Assembly (NCBI GenBank): GCA_947034895.1 | Contig: OX344763.1 | Span: 188,501 to 252,500, forward strand | From: Rhytidiadelphus loreus | Taxonomy: Eukaryota > Streptophyta > Bryopsida > Hypnales > Hylocomiaceae | Direction: 5' to 3' | DNA: 64,000 bases | Shown here: in pieces, positions 37,138 to 48,127 of the stretch | Numbering within the stretch: the stretch's first letter is position 1 | Layout: each line of letters starts with the position of its first letter | Notes under the pieces: generated by a model | The model's database searches: none | Seen by the model: the letters and a program-made list of their open reading frames with translations, nothing else | Told to the model about the DNA's origin: nothing | Made by a program: the position numbers and the translations under genes

Positions 37138-39282
37138 ATGTTGTGTCGGAGCTCCGTCTCCTTTGTGCGCCCCACCGATAAGTGCCTCCTGCGCCAGAGC
37201 GTGCACGCTCGAATCGGTACACAGATGTGGCCCGACATCTTGGTGCCGCAGCCCCACACCCTCGACTTCATCTACGACCCCAAGTCTCAGACACGGAGGC
37301 TCCAGGACCCCGACCCCGTGGAGAGCGAGTCTTCGGATGATGAAAGAAAGGGCAAGGAGGAATCGCAAGAGGGCGCCCTCAACCTCCGCGATGGAAGCGA
37401 CTCCGACTCGGAAGTGGAGAAGGAGAAGGACGAGGACGAGGACGAGGACGACGAGGACAAGGACGAAGATGAAGACGTCGACCGCGCGGGAGGGCGAGAC
37501 GGCGAAGGCGACGATGTTTCAGACCACGGAGATGCCTCGGTGTCCGGCGTCCACTCTGTCCAGAGGGAGACGGATCAGACCGCGCGGTCTGATTCGACGC
37601 CAACCTCCCCGCGGAGCTCGAGTGCACCTCTGCGCAGGAATCAGACCGCGCGGTCTGATATGCACCCGCACACTCCTCTCTCTCCCTCCAACCCCCCCTC
37701 TCCCTCCGCAAACCGACTACTGTCCCCTCCACCTCCACCTCCATCTCCTCGCACTCCCTCTACTTCCCCCCGACCTGAAGATCCGGCCCTGGAGTCGGAT
37801 CCCGTCACCCAATCTTCCGAGGATCGCCGCGCTCCAGTTTTGACCGCGCGGTCTGAAACACGGCCACATGTCTTCTGCGTTCCCACTCCCCGACCGCAGG
37901 CGGCTGCAGTGGAGGTGTCCACTCCTGCGGAGGACTCTCTTCCGCCCCCTCCCCCGAGAATGCTCATTCAGGACCTGCAGGCTGATTTGGCTGCATTGCA
38001 GAGACTACTGTCTTCGGCCAGGCAGGCGGAGGTGGCGAGTGTGAGGACCGACCTCGCCGCCTCTCCCGCGAATCCCAGTGATGACTCTGTGGAATGTAGG
38101 ATTCAGGCGTCGCAAGCGATTGTCCAGGAATTGAGGTCCATCCGCGATCCATCCGATCTCAATGGGGATGAGAACATGATGAAGCTGATCGGTGCGCAGG
38201 TCAGCGTCGACATCCTGGAGTCGGAACTGCCTGCCGCCAGCGCGGGCAAGCTTCTGCTCATGGCCCATACGCACGCTGTGTACCGGCAACTCACCCTCAA
38301 GTCCACGAATACAAAGAGCAGCCCGATCGATCTGGACGAGATGGACGACGGAGACTTGGACAACCGACTGGCCTTGGCAGCAACCGGCAGAGACGAGTAC
38401 AGCAAGATGGCCAAGGCCGCGGCGGAAGCGGCAACATCGGACGCGGGGACTTCCTCCGAGGCAGGAGGGACTCCGGCCGCGGTGGACATGGACGCCAAAC
38501 CCATCCATATGGACGTCAAGGCAGGGATCAACCTCGCGTACGTGGAGATGATGCTCGAGCGGGAAAGGCAGAGGCACTCGGGGGCACTCGACAAGCACAA
38601 TGACGCCATCGACAACCTCGTGAGGGATTTAAGGGAGAAGGATCGGGAGCTCAAGAGGGAGAGGGAGGAGAGGGAGCAGGTAGAGGAGGAGAAGAAGGTG
38701 AAGCGGAAGGCCAAGAAGGCGCAGAAGGAGAAGGAACTCGCGGAGGAGCGAAGGCTGCAGGCCGAGAAGGAAATGGAGTACAGGAGGGATCGCGAGACGA
38801 ACACTTTGTTGCTCAAACAACTCCAGGAGCAGATTCTGGCGAAGCAGGCCGCGCAGACAAGTGCCCCTCCGATGGCTGCGACTCCCATTCCTGTAAGCGA
38901 GCTCCACAACGTCTCCGGAGTCTCCACCACGAATTCGATTTCCGCCGCCACGGCCACCGCAGCGTCCGGACTTCGACAGTTGGGTTCAGGAGAGGCTGCA
39001 AATATTTCGGTGAGTGTCGTTGACGATCCAGACAGATTCGATGACCTAGCCCTCAGTCAATTTCCGTTTGTGCATGTCGCTGGGCCAATGCATCGTCCGA
39101 GCATCCACGACGATGACCCTTACGACTTGGAAGTCGACTTGGGAGATATGGAGGTCTCCTTCACTAACTTGACCCAGCAGTATGCTCCCTTGCAGGCCCC
39201 AATCGCTCCGGCGCTGCCCCCTACGAGGCACGAGGAGCATGCGCCAGTCGACTCACCCTCCAACGACGTCCAGACTCCCACG
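37138..39282 (+). CDS. B gene, exon 3: acidic, disordered and coiled-coil region
   Basis: Starts right after the acceptor TGGCACTGCAG with MLCRSSVSFVRPTDKCLLRQ, aligned to C's MFGAFFYGFVDKEDVKTYLS. It continues with a long Asp/Glu tract (about residues 80-125) and a Ser/Pro-rich region that contains three B-type dyads in the coding sequence, translated as QTARSD, QTARSD and LTARSE. A charged coiled coil follows (about residues 480-590, rich in EREEREQVEEEKKVKRKAKK). The donor after 39,282 (GTGGGT) is phase 0; without splicing the frame ends at TAG 39,301-39,303. TGTA-rich sequence follows, so an alternative is that this is the gene's 3' end and the phosphatase-like part is separate. Likely a scaffold or chromatin-tethering segment; that is inference. 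Confidence 0.65.
37578..37853. repeat. Three B-type dyads inside coding exon 3
   Basis: Cores GACCGCGCGGTC start at 37,578, 37,644 and 37,842. The first two keep the full TCAGACCGCGCGGTCTGA. They are in the same reading frame, giving QTARSD twice and TARSE once, within a low-complexity region that tolerates insertion. Confidence 0.9.
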
Positions 39283-39700
39283 GTGGGTAACCCCTCCACA
39301 TAGCTCCCCATCTTTTGAATTGCGCTTCCAAGTGTGGAAGCTATGTGAGGGTGTTACGTCGGGCCGATCGAAGGTCGTCCCGACGGGTCCACCGTCCATG
39401 GAGCGACAGGCCCATAGATGTAGGAGCCCTTTTGGCAAGGCCTGTGACGATTTTAGTTGTACAGACATTTTAGTTGTACAGACGTGATTTTCGGATTGTT
39501 CGTGAAACACTGTTCGTAAAGTTTGTACAAACATTGTATTCTATTTGTAATATATCGGTTTCGTTTTTTGGCAATTCGTGTTTTCGGGAATTCGTGGCGT
39601 TGAGTGATGTGCAATGTAGAGTGTTGTGCATTGTGCTTTCTATCCCGAGTCCTCTTGGGCAATGTAGTTACGCTCTTGGCAATTGGCATTTGCGGTTCAG

Positions 39701-39970
39701 GGTGGCCATGCTCTTGGGTTGGGCGAAGAATCTGCACTGGTACTCCGTCGACCGAGTTGCCCTCCTTGTCCGCCACCGATGGCACTGGAGGCTCCCGCCA
39801 TTGCTGAAGTCCCCCCTCCGGTCTCTGAGGTGGAACTCCCCCCTCCGCAAGCTGCACAGGTCATATCTCCCATCGTCGCGGGTGTCCAGACTTGCGCCGC
39901 CACGAGGCGTGCCACCACTCCCATCGCGGCTACCACTCCCGTTGCAGCCACCACTCCGGATGTAACAAAG
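39701..39970 (+). CDS. B gene, exon 4: proline/alanine-rich linker
   Basis: The acceptor TTGCGGTTCAG ends at 39,700 and the donor GTGAGG follows 39,970; both sides are phase 0 and the frame is open for 90 codons. The product is a Pro/Ala/Thr-rich linker (PPPVSEVELPPPQAAQ, TPIAATTPVAATTP) leading to the phosphatase-like domain. No counterpart was found in the C locus, which seems to go directly from exon 3 to the last exon. Confidence 0.45.
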
Positions 39971-40205
39971 GTGAGGCTCGATCTCCTTGCATCCCTCTGC
40001 TCACTGCCTCCGTAGCGCTTGCCTAGATAGTTTGTAGGGATCGGACGTGGATCTCGTTTAGAAAGAGGATGATAATGGACAAGGGTTCACGTCTCTGTGT
40101 TCAAGCCTCCCACACCTGTTGGGGGGGGGGGCGCATTTTCAATTGTGGACTCCCGTTTATTCAATTTTCAAATACTACTTTGAACAAGGGATTTCGCATA
40201 CGCAG

Positions 40206-41168
40206 GCCTCGTTGCCGTTGCCTGCGCCGCCGCCTCCCGTTGCTTTGCCCTTGTACAGTTATTTTGTTGTCTTGGAGTTGGAAGGAGTCCTATGCCAAGT
40301 TGAGCACGTCGGGCCCCTCGGATCCGGTCGCTCGCCCGCAGCAAGCGCACCATCGGAGGACGATTATGATCCGACGAAACGCCACGTCTTCGGCGAGTTC
40401 TCCCTCTCGTGTCGTCCGGAAGTGCGCGAATTCCTCAGAGGCCTGGCGAAGAGGTTTCGCTTGTCTATGTGGACGAGGCTGCCGGCCGTCGTGGCCAATC
40501 CCATGATCGATTTCCTCTTCTGCGGCTTGGAGCGCTCGTCCATGCGCGTGCTCACGCTTGAGGACTGCACCTCCATCGTGGAGAGACGATCGTGGCGGTT
40601 GTGTAGGTGTAGGCCCCCCCCACACCTCCCCTCGTTGCCTTGTCCGGCGCACCCCTACCAACCCGAGTGGGATACCGACGTGGACGAGGACACGTACGTT
40701 CAGTTCCCCGACCATCCCGAAGGGAGGCTGAGGCTCAAGGTTCTGCACAAGGCCGTCTAGGATGGAGATAGGTTCAAATCCGGCACGTTCAGGGCCAATT
40801 CCAGCAACACACTACTCATCGATTCCTCCCCCGAGAGCAGCATCCTCAATCCCGTGCACAATGCCATCTTCCCGTTGTCGTACATTGGCAGCCCGCACGA
40901 TTCCACCCTAGACAGGACGTTGCGACTCTATCTCAAGGGCCTGCTAGAGTCCGGTCTTAGCGTGTCGCAGTACGTGTCTCGGAATCCGTTTTTCGGAAAC
41001 CTCACGACGCCCTTTTTCAGACTCAATGTGCGCGGGTTAGCTGCGTTGCAAGACAGGTCTCTCTTGCTGGAGTATCCAGAGTTCGTCGGCACGTACAGTA
41101 GAGACGGGAACGATCATTTCGTCTGTCGAAGAGCGAAGCACGTGGTGCAAAAGAAAGAAAAGGGTTGA
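40206..41168 (+). CDS. B gene, last exon: FCP1/NLI-type phosphatase-like domain
   Basis: The acceptor CATACGCAG ends at 40,205. After a Pro-rich start comes SYFVVLELEGVLCQ, the position of the HAD signature (normally DLDxTL), then LSCRPEVREFLRGLAKRFRLSMWTR, typical of FCP1 homology domains (RPGxxEFLxxL...VVWTS). NTLLIDSSPESSILNPVHNAIFP corresponds to the usual LLIDDSPxxxxxxPxNAI block, and the frame ends in TGA at 41,166-41,168. The nucleophile and acid/base Asp are both Glu (LELEG), and the DDSP motif is DSSP, so B is probably catalytically dead. A TAG at 40,758-40,760 interrupts the frame just upstream of NTLLID, where the family usually has a Trp/Leu-containing helix. Confidence 0.7.
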
Positions 41169-42112
41169 TGCACCGAGCGGAAATGGATGGGTGTGCAGGG
41201 GCTGCACCGCGTTCGCGCTTTCGGCGGGCACTCCGTCGACAGCGCGCGAAGGGGCCCTCGACGGATGAAGCGACGGTGGACCCAGACGACGGAAGGAGTG
41301 GGCTCCTCCGACAGTTGCGAGGCGCCGGGCGAGGCGGGCGACGCGGGCGAGGACGTGACCTCGACTTCCCTATAAAAAGACATCACTGCTGACGAGCGCG
41401 TGGTGCGACGGTGTACGTATGTGGTAAGGTGGGTTGTTTGCTCCCTTGGGATGAACTGAGGTACGCAGGGGACGACGGATGAGTTTGATGGAGAAACAAT
41501 TTTTTCCCGCCCTACACTAGGCTGTAGTCTAGGATGGGGTGAAATTGTTTGTCCATCGAATACTCCGTTGCTCCTCTTTTCCTACTCTGAAATTTGTCTT
41601 TCCGGAGCTCGTCCAGAAAATCGCAATCACGTTTGCACGGTCGTGACCATTGTCTTCGTTGTGCAGGATCCCTCCGGGCAGTCACCTCCCCAAGTGGCCG
41701 ACGCGACGAAGGTTGGAGTGTCAGTGCCTGCAGTTCAGACCGCGCGGTCTGAACCGTGGGCAGCATCCTCAACTCGTCTGCGAAGGTTACGACGGAAGGC
41801 TGCACAGTCGCGTTCCAAGTCCAAAGTCCGGTCTACCCTTCATTGCTTTTAGTAATAGCTCCACACTAACATTGCTGAACGTGGACTCATGGTGAGCCAC
41901 GGATGACTTTCCCATACAACATAAATGACATTTACAGATGCATCTCATTAGAGATATTTTAGAAACATTTTCAAAATTTTAGAAACATTTTCAGTTCATC
42001 ATTCTTGTCAACAATATACTGTTTCCCACATTGGATAGACTAATACAAATACCCGCATTTTTTTAACACGAGTCCCCGATCCCATAGAGCGTGGTTCCCT
42101 TCATCGTAACAT

Positions 42113-43058
42113 CATTTCACCAACGCCAGTAGGCATCTATTTGCCGATCATATCGTGTGGGTGGTTGTTGTAGGGCACCTTGAGAAGGTCCGGAAAATAT
42201 TCGTCCATTCTAGTGCTGACCAATTCAAACGTGCTGGATGGATCGTTGTTGAACTCGTCTCTTATGTGGAGCGGATGCGCCTTGCGTTCACGGGACTTCC
42301 AAGGGCAACCATCGTTGGAGGTACACCAGGAGAGCCACCGTCATGCGTCCCCCTCCGCCACATCCTCGCGTTCTCCGTGGGCTTCGACCGCAGCCGGTCT
42401 ACCATTGCCGGGATGGAGACTGCCGTGGACAGGGTGCCTATCAACGCACTTGCTGGCTACTCACAATGCCCTCGAGTGAGAGTGGAGCAATGATATCCAA
42501 CTTTGCTCATTCCTCGGAAAATGCACAAGAGCATGTGTTCGATGATTGCGCATTGTTGGATATGAGTGTTCCAATCTCACTTGAAGGCATTTGTTATCAG
42601 CAGCCAACAGGTGCGTTGATATGCACCTTTCACGGCAGTCCCCATCCCGGCAATGGTAGACCGGCTGCGGTCGAAGCCCACGGAGAACGCGAGGATGTGG
42701 CGGAGGGAGACGACGGTCGCACGGATGGGGGGCCCTTGAACGGTTGGAGGAGGGCGTTCATGACAACGCCTCCCCTGGTTGTGCATTGGAAGTCTTGTGA
42801 ACACAACACGTACTCCGCTAGGCGGTGGGTTCCGGGATGTGAAGAGGACGTTCTTGACGTGACCGTGGATGGAGTGTCCATGTCCTTGCCTCTTCTCATT
42901 ACAAGAGCGGGTTCAGCAATGATCCATCCGACAAAGGGACGACACCAGCATGGGTCCGCACTACAGTGGACGAGCATTTGACCGCGAACCTCGGAGTGCC
43001 GTGCGAGGACCTCACGATGATGTGATCGGCGAATAGACTCTTGCTGGTGTTGATCAAG
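42113..43058. repeat. Foldback 1 (long imperfect inverted repeat)
   Basis: The outer arms CACCAACGCCAGTAGGCATC and GATCGGCGAATAGACTCTTG...GGTG face each other. A central hairpin at about 42,470-42,600 pairs GATATCCAAC with GTTGGATATG and TGAGAGTGGA with the complement of TCCAATCTCA. Arms are about 400 bp with many mismatches. Open frames in it on either strand have no splice or domain support. Confidence 0.65.
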
Positions 43059-43531
43059 CTGGAGAGTCATCACGAAGCGACGATGGTTGGAGCGTCGGTG
43101 CCTGCAGTTCAAACCGCGCGGTCTGAACCGTGGGCAGCATCATCAGCTCGCACGCGGAGAACTCGGTAGGCATTGCTCCTTGCGCTCACGGGAATTGGAT
43201 GCGCCTTGCGTCATCACGAGGCGACGGAGGTTGGAACGTCGGCGCCTGCGGTTCAGACCGCGCGGTCTGAAACGTGGGCAGCATCCTCAACTCGTCTGCG
43301 AAGGTCACATTGACATTGCTGAACATTGCTACAACATAAATGACATTTACAGATGCATCTCATTTATTAGAGAATTGTAGAGACATTTTCAGTTCATTCT
43401 TGTCAACAATATACTCATTCCCACATTGGATACACTAATACAAATATTCTCACTTTTTTAACACGAGTCCCCGACCCCGTAGAGTAGGCTTCTATACATC
43501 GTAGCACGCAGATGAAAGGTCCTCGCAACAT

Positions 43532-44425
43532 CATTTCACCAACGCCAGTAGGCATCTATTTGCCGATCATATCGTTTGGGTGGTCGTTGCACGGCACACT
43601 GAGAAAATATTCGTCCATTGTAGTGCTGACTAATTCGAACGATGTCAACGTGCTGGATGGATCGTTGTTGAACGCGTCTCTTGTGTGGAGCGGATGCGCC
43701 TTGCGTTTACGGGACTTCCAAGGGCAACCACGGGAGGCGTTGTTATGAACCCCTCCCTCCGTCATCGTTGGAGGTACACCAGGAGAGCCACCAGCCTGCG
43801 TCGTCCTCCTCCGCGACTTCTTACGTCTCCGTGGGCTTCGACCGTAGCCGGTCTACCATTGCCGGGATGGGGACTGCCGTGGATGGGGCCTATCAACGCA
43901 CCTGTTGGCTGCTCACAATGCGAGCCCTCGAGTGAGAGTGGAGCAATGATATCCAACTCTGCTCATTCCTCGGAAAATGCATAGGAGCATGTGTTCGATG
44001 ATTGCGCATTGTTGGATATGACTGTTCGACTCTCACTTGAGGGCACTTGTTATGAGCAGACAACAGGTTGGCTGATAGGCACCTTTTCGCGGAAGTCCCC
44101 ATCCTGGCAAAGGTTGACCGGTTTTGGTGCCAACCCTCGATAACGGTGCCCTTGAACGATGCGAGGAGTGCATCCATGCCAACGCCTCCCGTCGTTGCGC
44201 ACTGGAAGTCCCATGAATACAAGGCGCACTTTGTTACGGGGTGGGTTCTCGTAAACACAAGAGCGGGTTCAGCAATGATCCATCCGGCTATGGGATGACG
44301 ACAACATGGGTCCGCACTGCAGTGGACGAGCATTTGACTGCGAACCTCGGAGTGCCGTGCGAGGACCTCACGACGATGTGATTGGCGAATAGACTCTTGC
44401 TGGTGTTGATCAAGCTGGAGAATCA
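43532..44425. repeat. Foldback 2
   Basis: Direct-repeat paralogue of foldback 1, with left arm CACCAACGCCAGTAGGCATC, right arm GATTGGCGAATAGACTCTTG and the same central hairpin (about 43,915-44,060). Confidence 0.65.
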
Positions 44426-45352
44426 TCATGAAGCGACGATGGTTGGAGCGTCGGCGCCTGCAGTTTAGACCGTGCGGTCTGAACCGTGGGCAGCATCATC
44501 AGCTCGCACGCGGAGAACTCGGAAGGCATTGCTCCTTGCGTTCACAGGAATTGGATGCGCCTTGCGTTCACGAGAATGGCAAGGGCAACGACGGGAGGCG
44601 TTGCCATGAACCCCTCCCTCCATCATCATTCGAGGTACACCATGAGAGCCACCGTCATGCGTCGTCCTCCTCCGCGACATCCTTCCGTCTCCGTGGGCTT
44701 TGACTGCAGCCGCTCTACCATTGTCGGGATGGGGACTATTATGGACAGGGGGCGTATCGACGCACCTGTTCGCTGCTCACAATGCGAGCCCTCAAGTGGG
44801 AGTGGAGCAATGATATCCAGCTCTGCTCATTCCTCGAAAAATGCATAACAGCATGTGTTCGATGATTGCGCATTGTTGGATATGAATGTTCCACTCCCAC
44901 TTGAAGGTCCTTGTTCTGAGCAGCCAACATGTGCACTGATAGGCACCCTGTTCACAATAGTCCCCATCCCGGCAATGGTGTCACAATACTTGTCCACCAA
45001 CCCCTTCTCTTGAGGCCTCGACATTCATCACAGGCAGACGAAGGTGGGACTCAGAGTGCTCTGGCTTCGGCTTCGTGGCCCCAAAGGAGGAAGGCCTGGA
45101 CGTCACCTTGGTACGATTGTAAATGAGGTTGAGGACTCCGTATATCATAAGGTGGGCTTATCAGTACCCTACGTGGTCTTTGAGTGCGCTGTTTTGCCCC
45201 CTCAAGTCCGGAATTGACCGTTGGCCTTTTTGTACAAGATACTTGCTCTCTCCAACAGCAAGGCGATCTAGTTTCCGGGTGTCGACCACGTCCCCACGTT
45301 GCTTACACCCCCTCTAGTTTGCAAAACTGTAGATTGTGAGCGGACCACCATT

Positions 45353-46450
45353 TCACCAACACCAGCGGGTGTTTATTTGCTATTCATGTCGCTTGTGAGG
45401 ACCTTACAGGGCATTCGGAGACACGCGGACAAATGCCCGTCAAGTGCAGTGTGGATCCATTCGGGCGTTGTTATCGTGCTAGCTCGTTCATGGTTGAACT
45501 TGCTGACTCGGTGTAGAGCAAAAAAGTAGGGACGCTAGCGGCCCATCTTCTGTCCGAACACCAATATGCATAGGGGATTCATGGCACAAGAATCCATGGC
45601 CCTAATCTTCATAGGGTGTCACTTGCATTCAAGGAGCTCCTCGGCGCAAGGAAGGACGACGTTGTTATGCACATTCTCCTCCTGTTGTTCTAAGGTACTT
45701 GGTAGCAGCAACGTCCATCCACCGTCCTCCCGGCATCCGGGGTTTCTGTGGACATGTGCCAGATGCGGTCTACTATTCTCGGGGCGATGGATCGGTGTGG
45801 GGAGGGTGTCCATCGAAGTATGTATTGACTGCTCATAACTCAAGCCGTCGAGTGCATGTGTGTCGTCGTAAACTAAGTTGGCTCTCACTATGCACCGTGG
45901 TATTCGGACGACGGCACATCCGCTTGACGGATTGAGTTATGAGCAGCCAATAGGTACTCTAATGGACACCCTCTTCACACCGGTGCACTTCCCGGGAAAA
46001 GTCGACCGTTTTTGGTTCTCACCCTCCCAAACTCCGGATGCTAGGACGTGGACGGTGGATGGCTATCGCTGCTACCAAGTACACTCGAATAACTTGGGGA
46101 GAATGTGTATCACAGCGCCGTCCTTCCTCGCGCCCAGGAGCTCCTTGAATGCAAGTGACGCCCTGTTTGCGAAGTGGATCTTGGTGTGCTTCATGGGTGA
46201 CCATGTGTCACCATCTTTCGAGGAAGAAGTTGACTTCCCCTATGAACGTGGATGGGTTGTGAGTGCTCTTGCTTTTACCTCTCCCGGTCGACCGGTTCAA
46301 CCATGATGTATTCGGCAAAGAGGCGACGCCGGAAGTGGTCCATGTCGCAATTGACGAGCATTTGTCCGGGAATCTCCGAATGCCCTGTAAAGGCTTCCCG
46401 ACGACATGATTGGCAAATAGGCGCTTGCTTTTGTTCATGAAGCTCAAGAC
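45353..46450. repeat. Foldback 3
   Basis: Left arm TCACCAACACCAGCGGGTGT, right arm CATGATTGGCAAATAGGCGC. The centre pairs GACTGCTCATAACTCAA (about 45,827) with TTGAGTTATGAGCAGCC (about 45,933). It is related to foldbacks 1 and 2 at the outer arms but has a different centre. Confidence 0.6.
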
Positions 46451-46454
46451 CCTT

Positions 46455-46632
46455 CACTAGAAGAAACTGTGTTAGAATCCCTGAAAACACATCACCTTGT
46501 TTTTGTTAAGTTCCCGTTTCAAAACGCAGGCAAAATGCGGAAGTCAAAACATTTTTCTACGTTTTGAAACGAGAACTTCACGAAAACAAGGTGACGTGTT
46601 TTCAGGGATTCTAACACAGTTTTCTTCTAGTG
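46455..46632. mobile_element. CACTA-type MITE, 178 bp
   Basis: Begins CACTAGAAGAAACTGTGTTA and ends with the near-perfect inverted counterpart ...TAACACAGTTTTCTTCTAGTG. Terminal inverted repeats extend about 45 bp and further pairing continues inward (AAGTTCCCGTTTCAAAACG / CGTTTTGAAACGAGAACTT). A 3-bp duplication CTT flanks it, the size known for CACTA/EnSpm elements. The paralogous position in the next repeat unit (about 47,885) lacks it and reads CCCTTCACTCAAAG, an empty site. It has no coding capacity, so it is non-autonomous. Confidence 0.9.
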
Positions 46633-46780
46633 CTTCATTCAAAGTTGTCTGCATGCGGTTTTGGAGGCGCAATTTCAGAATGTGGAGTGGGCGACCTAGT
46701 TTCCGGATGTCAACCACTTCCCCACGTTGCTTACTGCCCCTCTAGTTTGCAAAATTGTAGATTGTCAGCGGACCACCATT

Positions 46781-47880
46781 TCACCAACACCAGCGGGTGT
46801 TGATTTGCTATTCATGTCGCTTGTGAGGACCTTGCAGGGCATTCGTAGACACGCGGACAAATTCTTGTCAAGTGCGGTGTGGATCCATTCTAGCGTTGTT
46901 ATCGTGCTGGCTCGTTCATAGTTGAACTTGCTGACTGTGTAGAGCAAAAGTAGGGACGCCCGGCGGCCCATCTTCTGTCCGAACATGAATATGCATAGGG
47001 ATTCATGGCACTGGAATCGAGGGCCCTCTTCTTCGTAGGGCATCACCGGCATACAAGGTGCTCATCGGCGCAAGGAAGGACGACGTTGTCATGCAGATTT
47101 TCCTCGAGTTGTTCGAGTGTACCTGGTGGGAGCGACCGCCATCCACCTTCCTTCTCCCGGCATCCGGGGTTTTTGTGGGCATGTGCGAGATGCGGTCTAC
47201 TATTCTCGGGACGGTGGATCGGTGTGGTGAGGGTGTCGATCGGATTACCTATTGGCTGCTCATAACTCAAGCCGCCCCGTGGATGCACATGGGTTTTTCA
47301 TATCCAACTTGGCTCTCAGTGTGCAAGGTTGGATGCGGACGACCCGCCATCCGCTGGACGGCTTGAGTTATGAGCAGCCAATAGGTATTCCGATCAACAG
47401 CCTCATCACACCGGTGCACTTCCCGAGAAAAGTCGACCGTTTTTGGTTCTCACCCTCAAAAACTCCGTATGCTAGGACACGGACGGTGGATGGCGATCGC
47501 TCCCACCAGGTACACTCGAACTGCTGTCAGAAAATGTGGATGACAACGCCGTCCTTCCTTGCGTCGATGAGTTCCTTGTATGCCGGCGACGCCTTTTTCG
47601 CGAGGTGGGTCCTGTTGTGTTTCAAAGGTGACCATGTGTCAACCTCTTCCGACGAGGAAGTTGACTTCCCCTATGAACGTAGATGGGTTGTGAGTGCTCT
47701 TGCTTTTACCTCTCCCGGTCGACTGGTTGAACCATGATGTATTTGGCAAAGAGGCGATGCCGGAAGTGGTCCATGTCGCAATTGACGAGCATTTGTCTGG
47801 GAATCTGCGAATGCCCTGTAAAGACTTCCCAACGACATGATTGGCCAATAAGCGCTTGCTTTTGTTCATGAAGCTCAAGA
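46781..47880. repeat. Foldback 4
   Basis: Direct-repeat paralogue of foldback 3 at a period of about 1.43 kb (TTTCACCAACACCAGCGG at 45,351 and 46,779). Its centre pairs GGCTGCTCATAACTCAAGC (about 47,257) with CTTGAGTTATGAGCAGCC (about 47,363). Confidence 0.6.
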
Positions 47881-48127
47881 CCCTTCACTCAAAGATGGTT
47901 GCATGCGGTTTAGGAGGCGCGACTTGAAAATGCGGAGTGCAGATTCACCCCTCTGCGTCGGCGAATGAAAAACGAGTCGTGCGTCCCGGCGTGAACTTAA
48001 AATGGTATAGTTCAGATTGTACCTTCCTCCATTTTTGAGTTTGTCCTGCAGCACATGGTCCCCGAAAGTTGGGCGTAAATAGTTTCTTCTTGGACTGCAC
48101 CTTCTCCCGTAGAAGAGAGCTAGAAAT

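Larger units (their letters stand above)
41690..44480 (+). repeat. Tandem ~1.4-kb units, pair I, each with a B-type dyad
   Basis: The block around CAGTTCAGACCGCGCGGTCTG followed by CCGTGGGCAGCATC recurs near 41,730, 43,105, 43,250 and 44,460. The landmark ATCATTTCACCAACGCCAGT recurs at 42,111 and 43,530, a period of about 1.42 kb. Each unit holds one long foldback. Dyad cores start at 41,738, 43,112, 43,256 and 44,468. Confidence 0.75.

Noticed and set aside
38103..38957. Serine-rich, membrane-like minus-strand frame opposite B exon 3
   Set aside because: It is the antisense of the charged coiled coil; Leu/Ser runs arise from complementing Lys/Glu codons.
42155..47878. Many open frames of 60-210 codons across the foldbacks
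   Set aside because: Frames occur on both strands of inverted repeats, are short, break between copies and lack splice context. I describe the region as foldback repeats.
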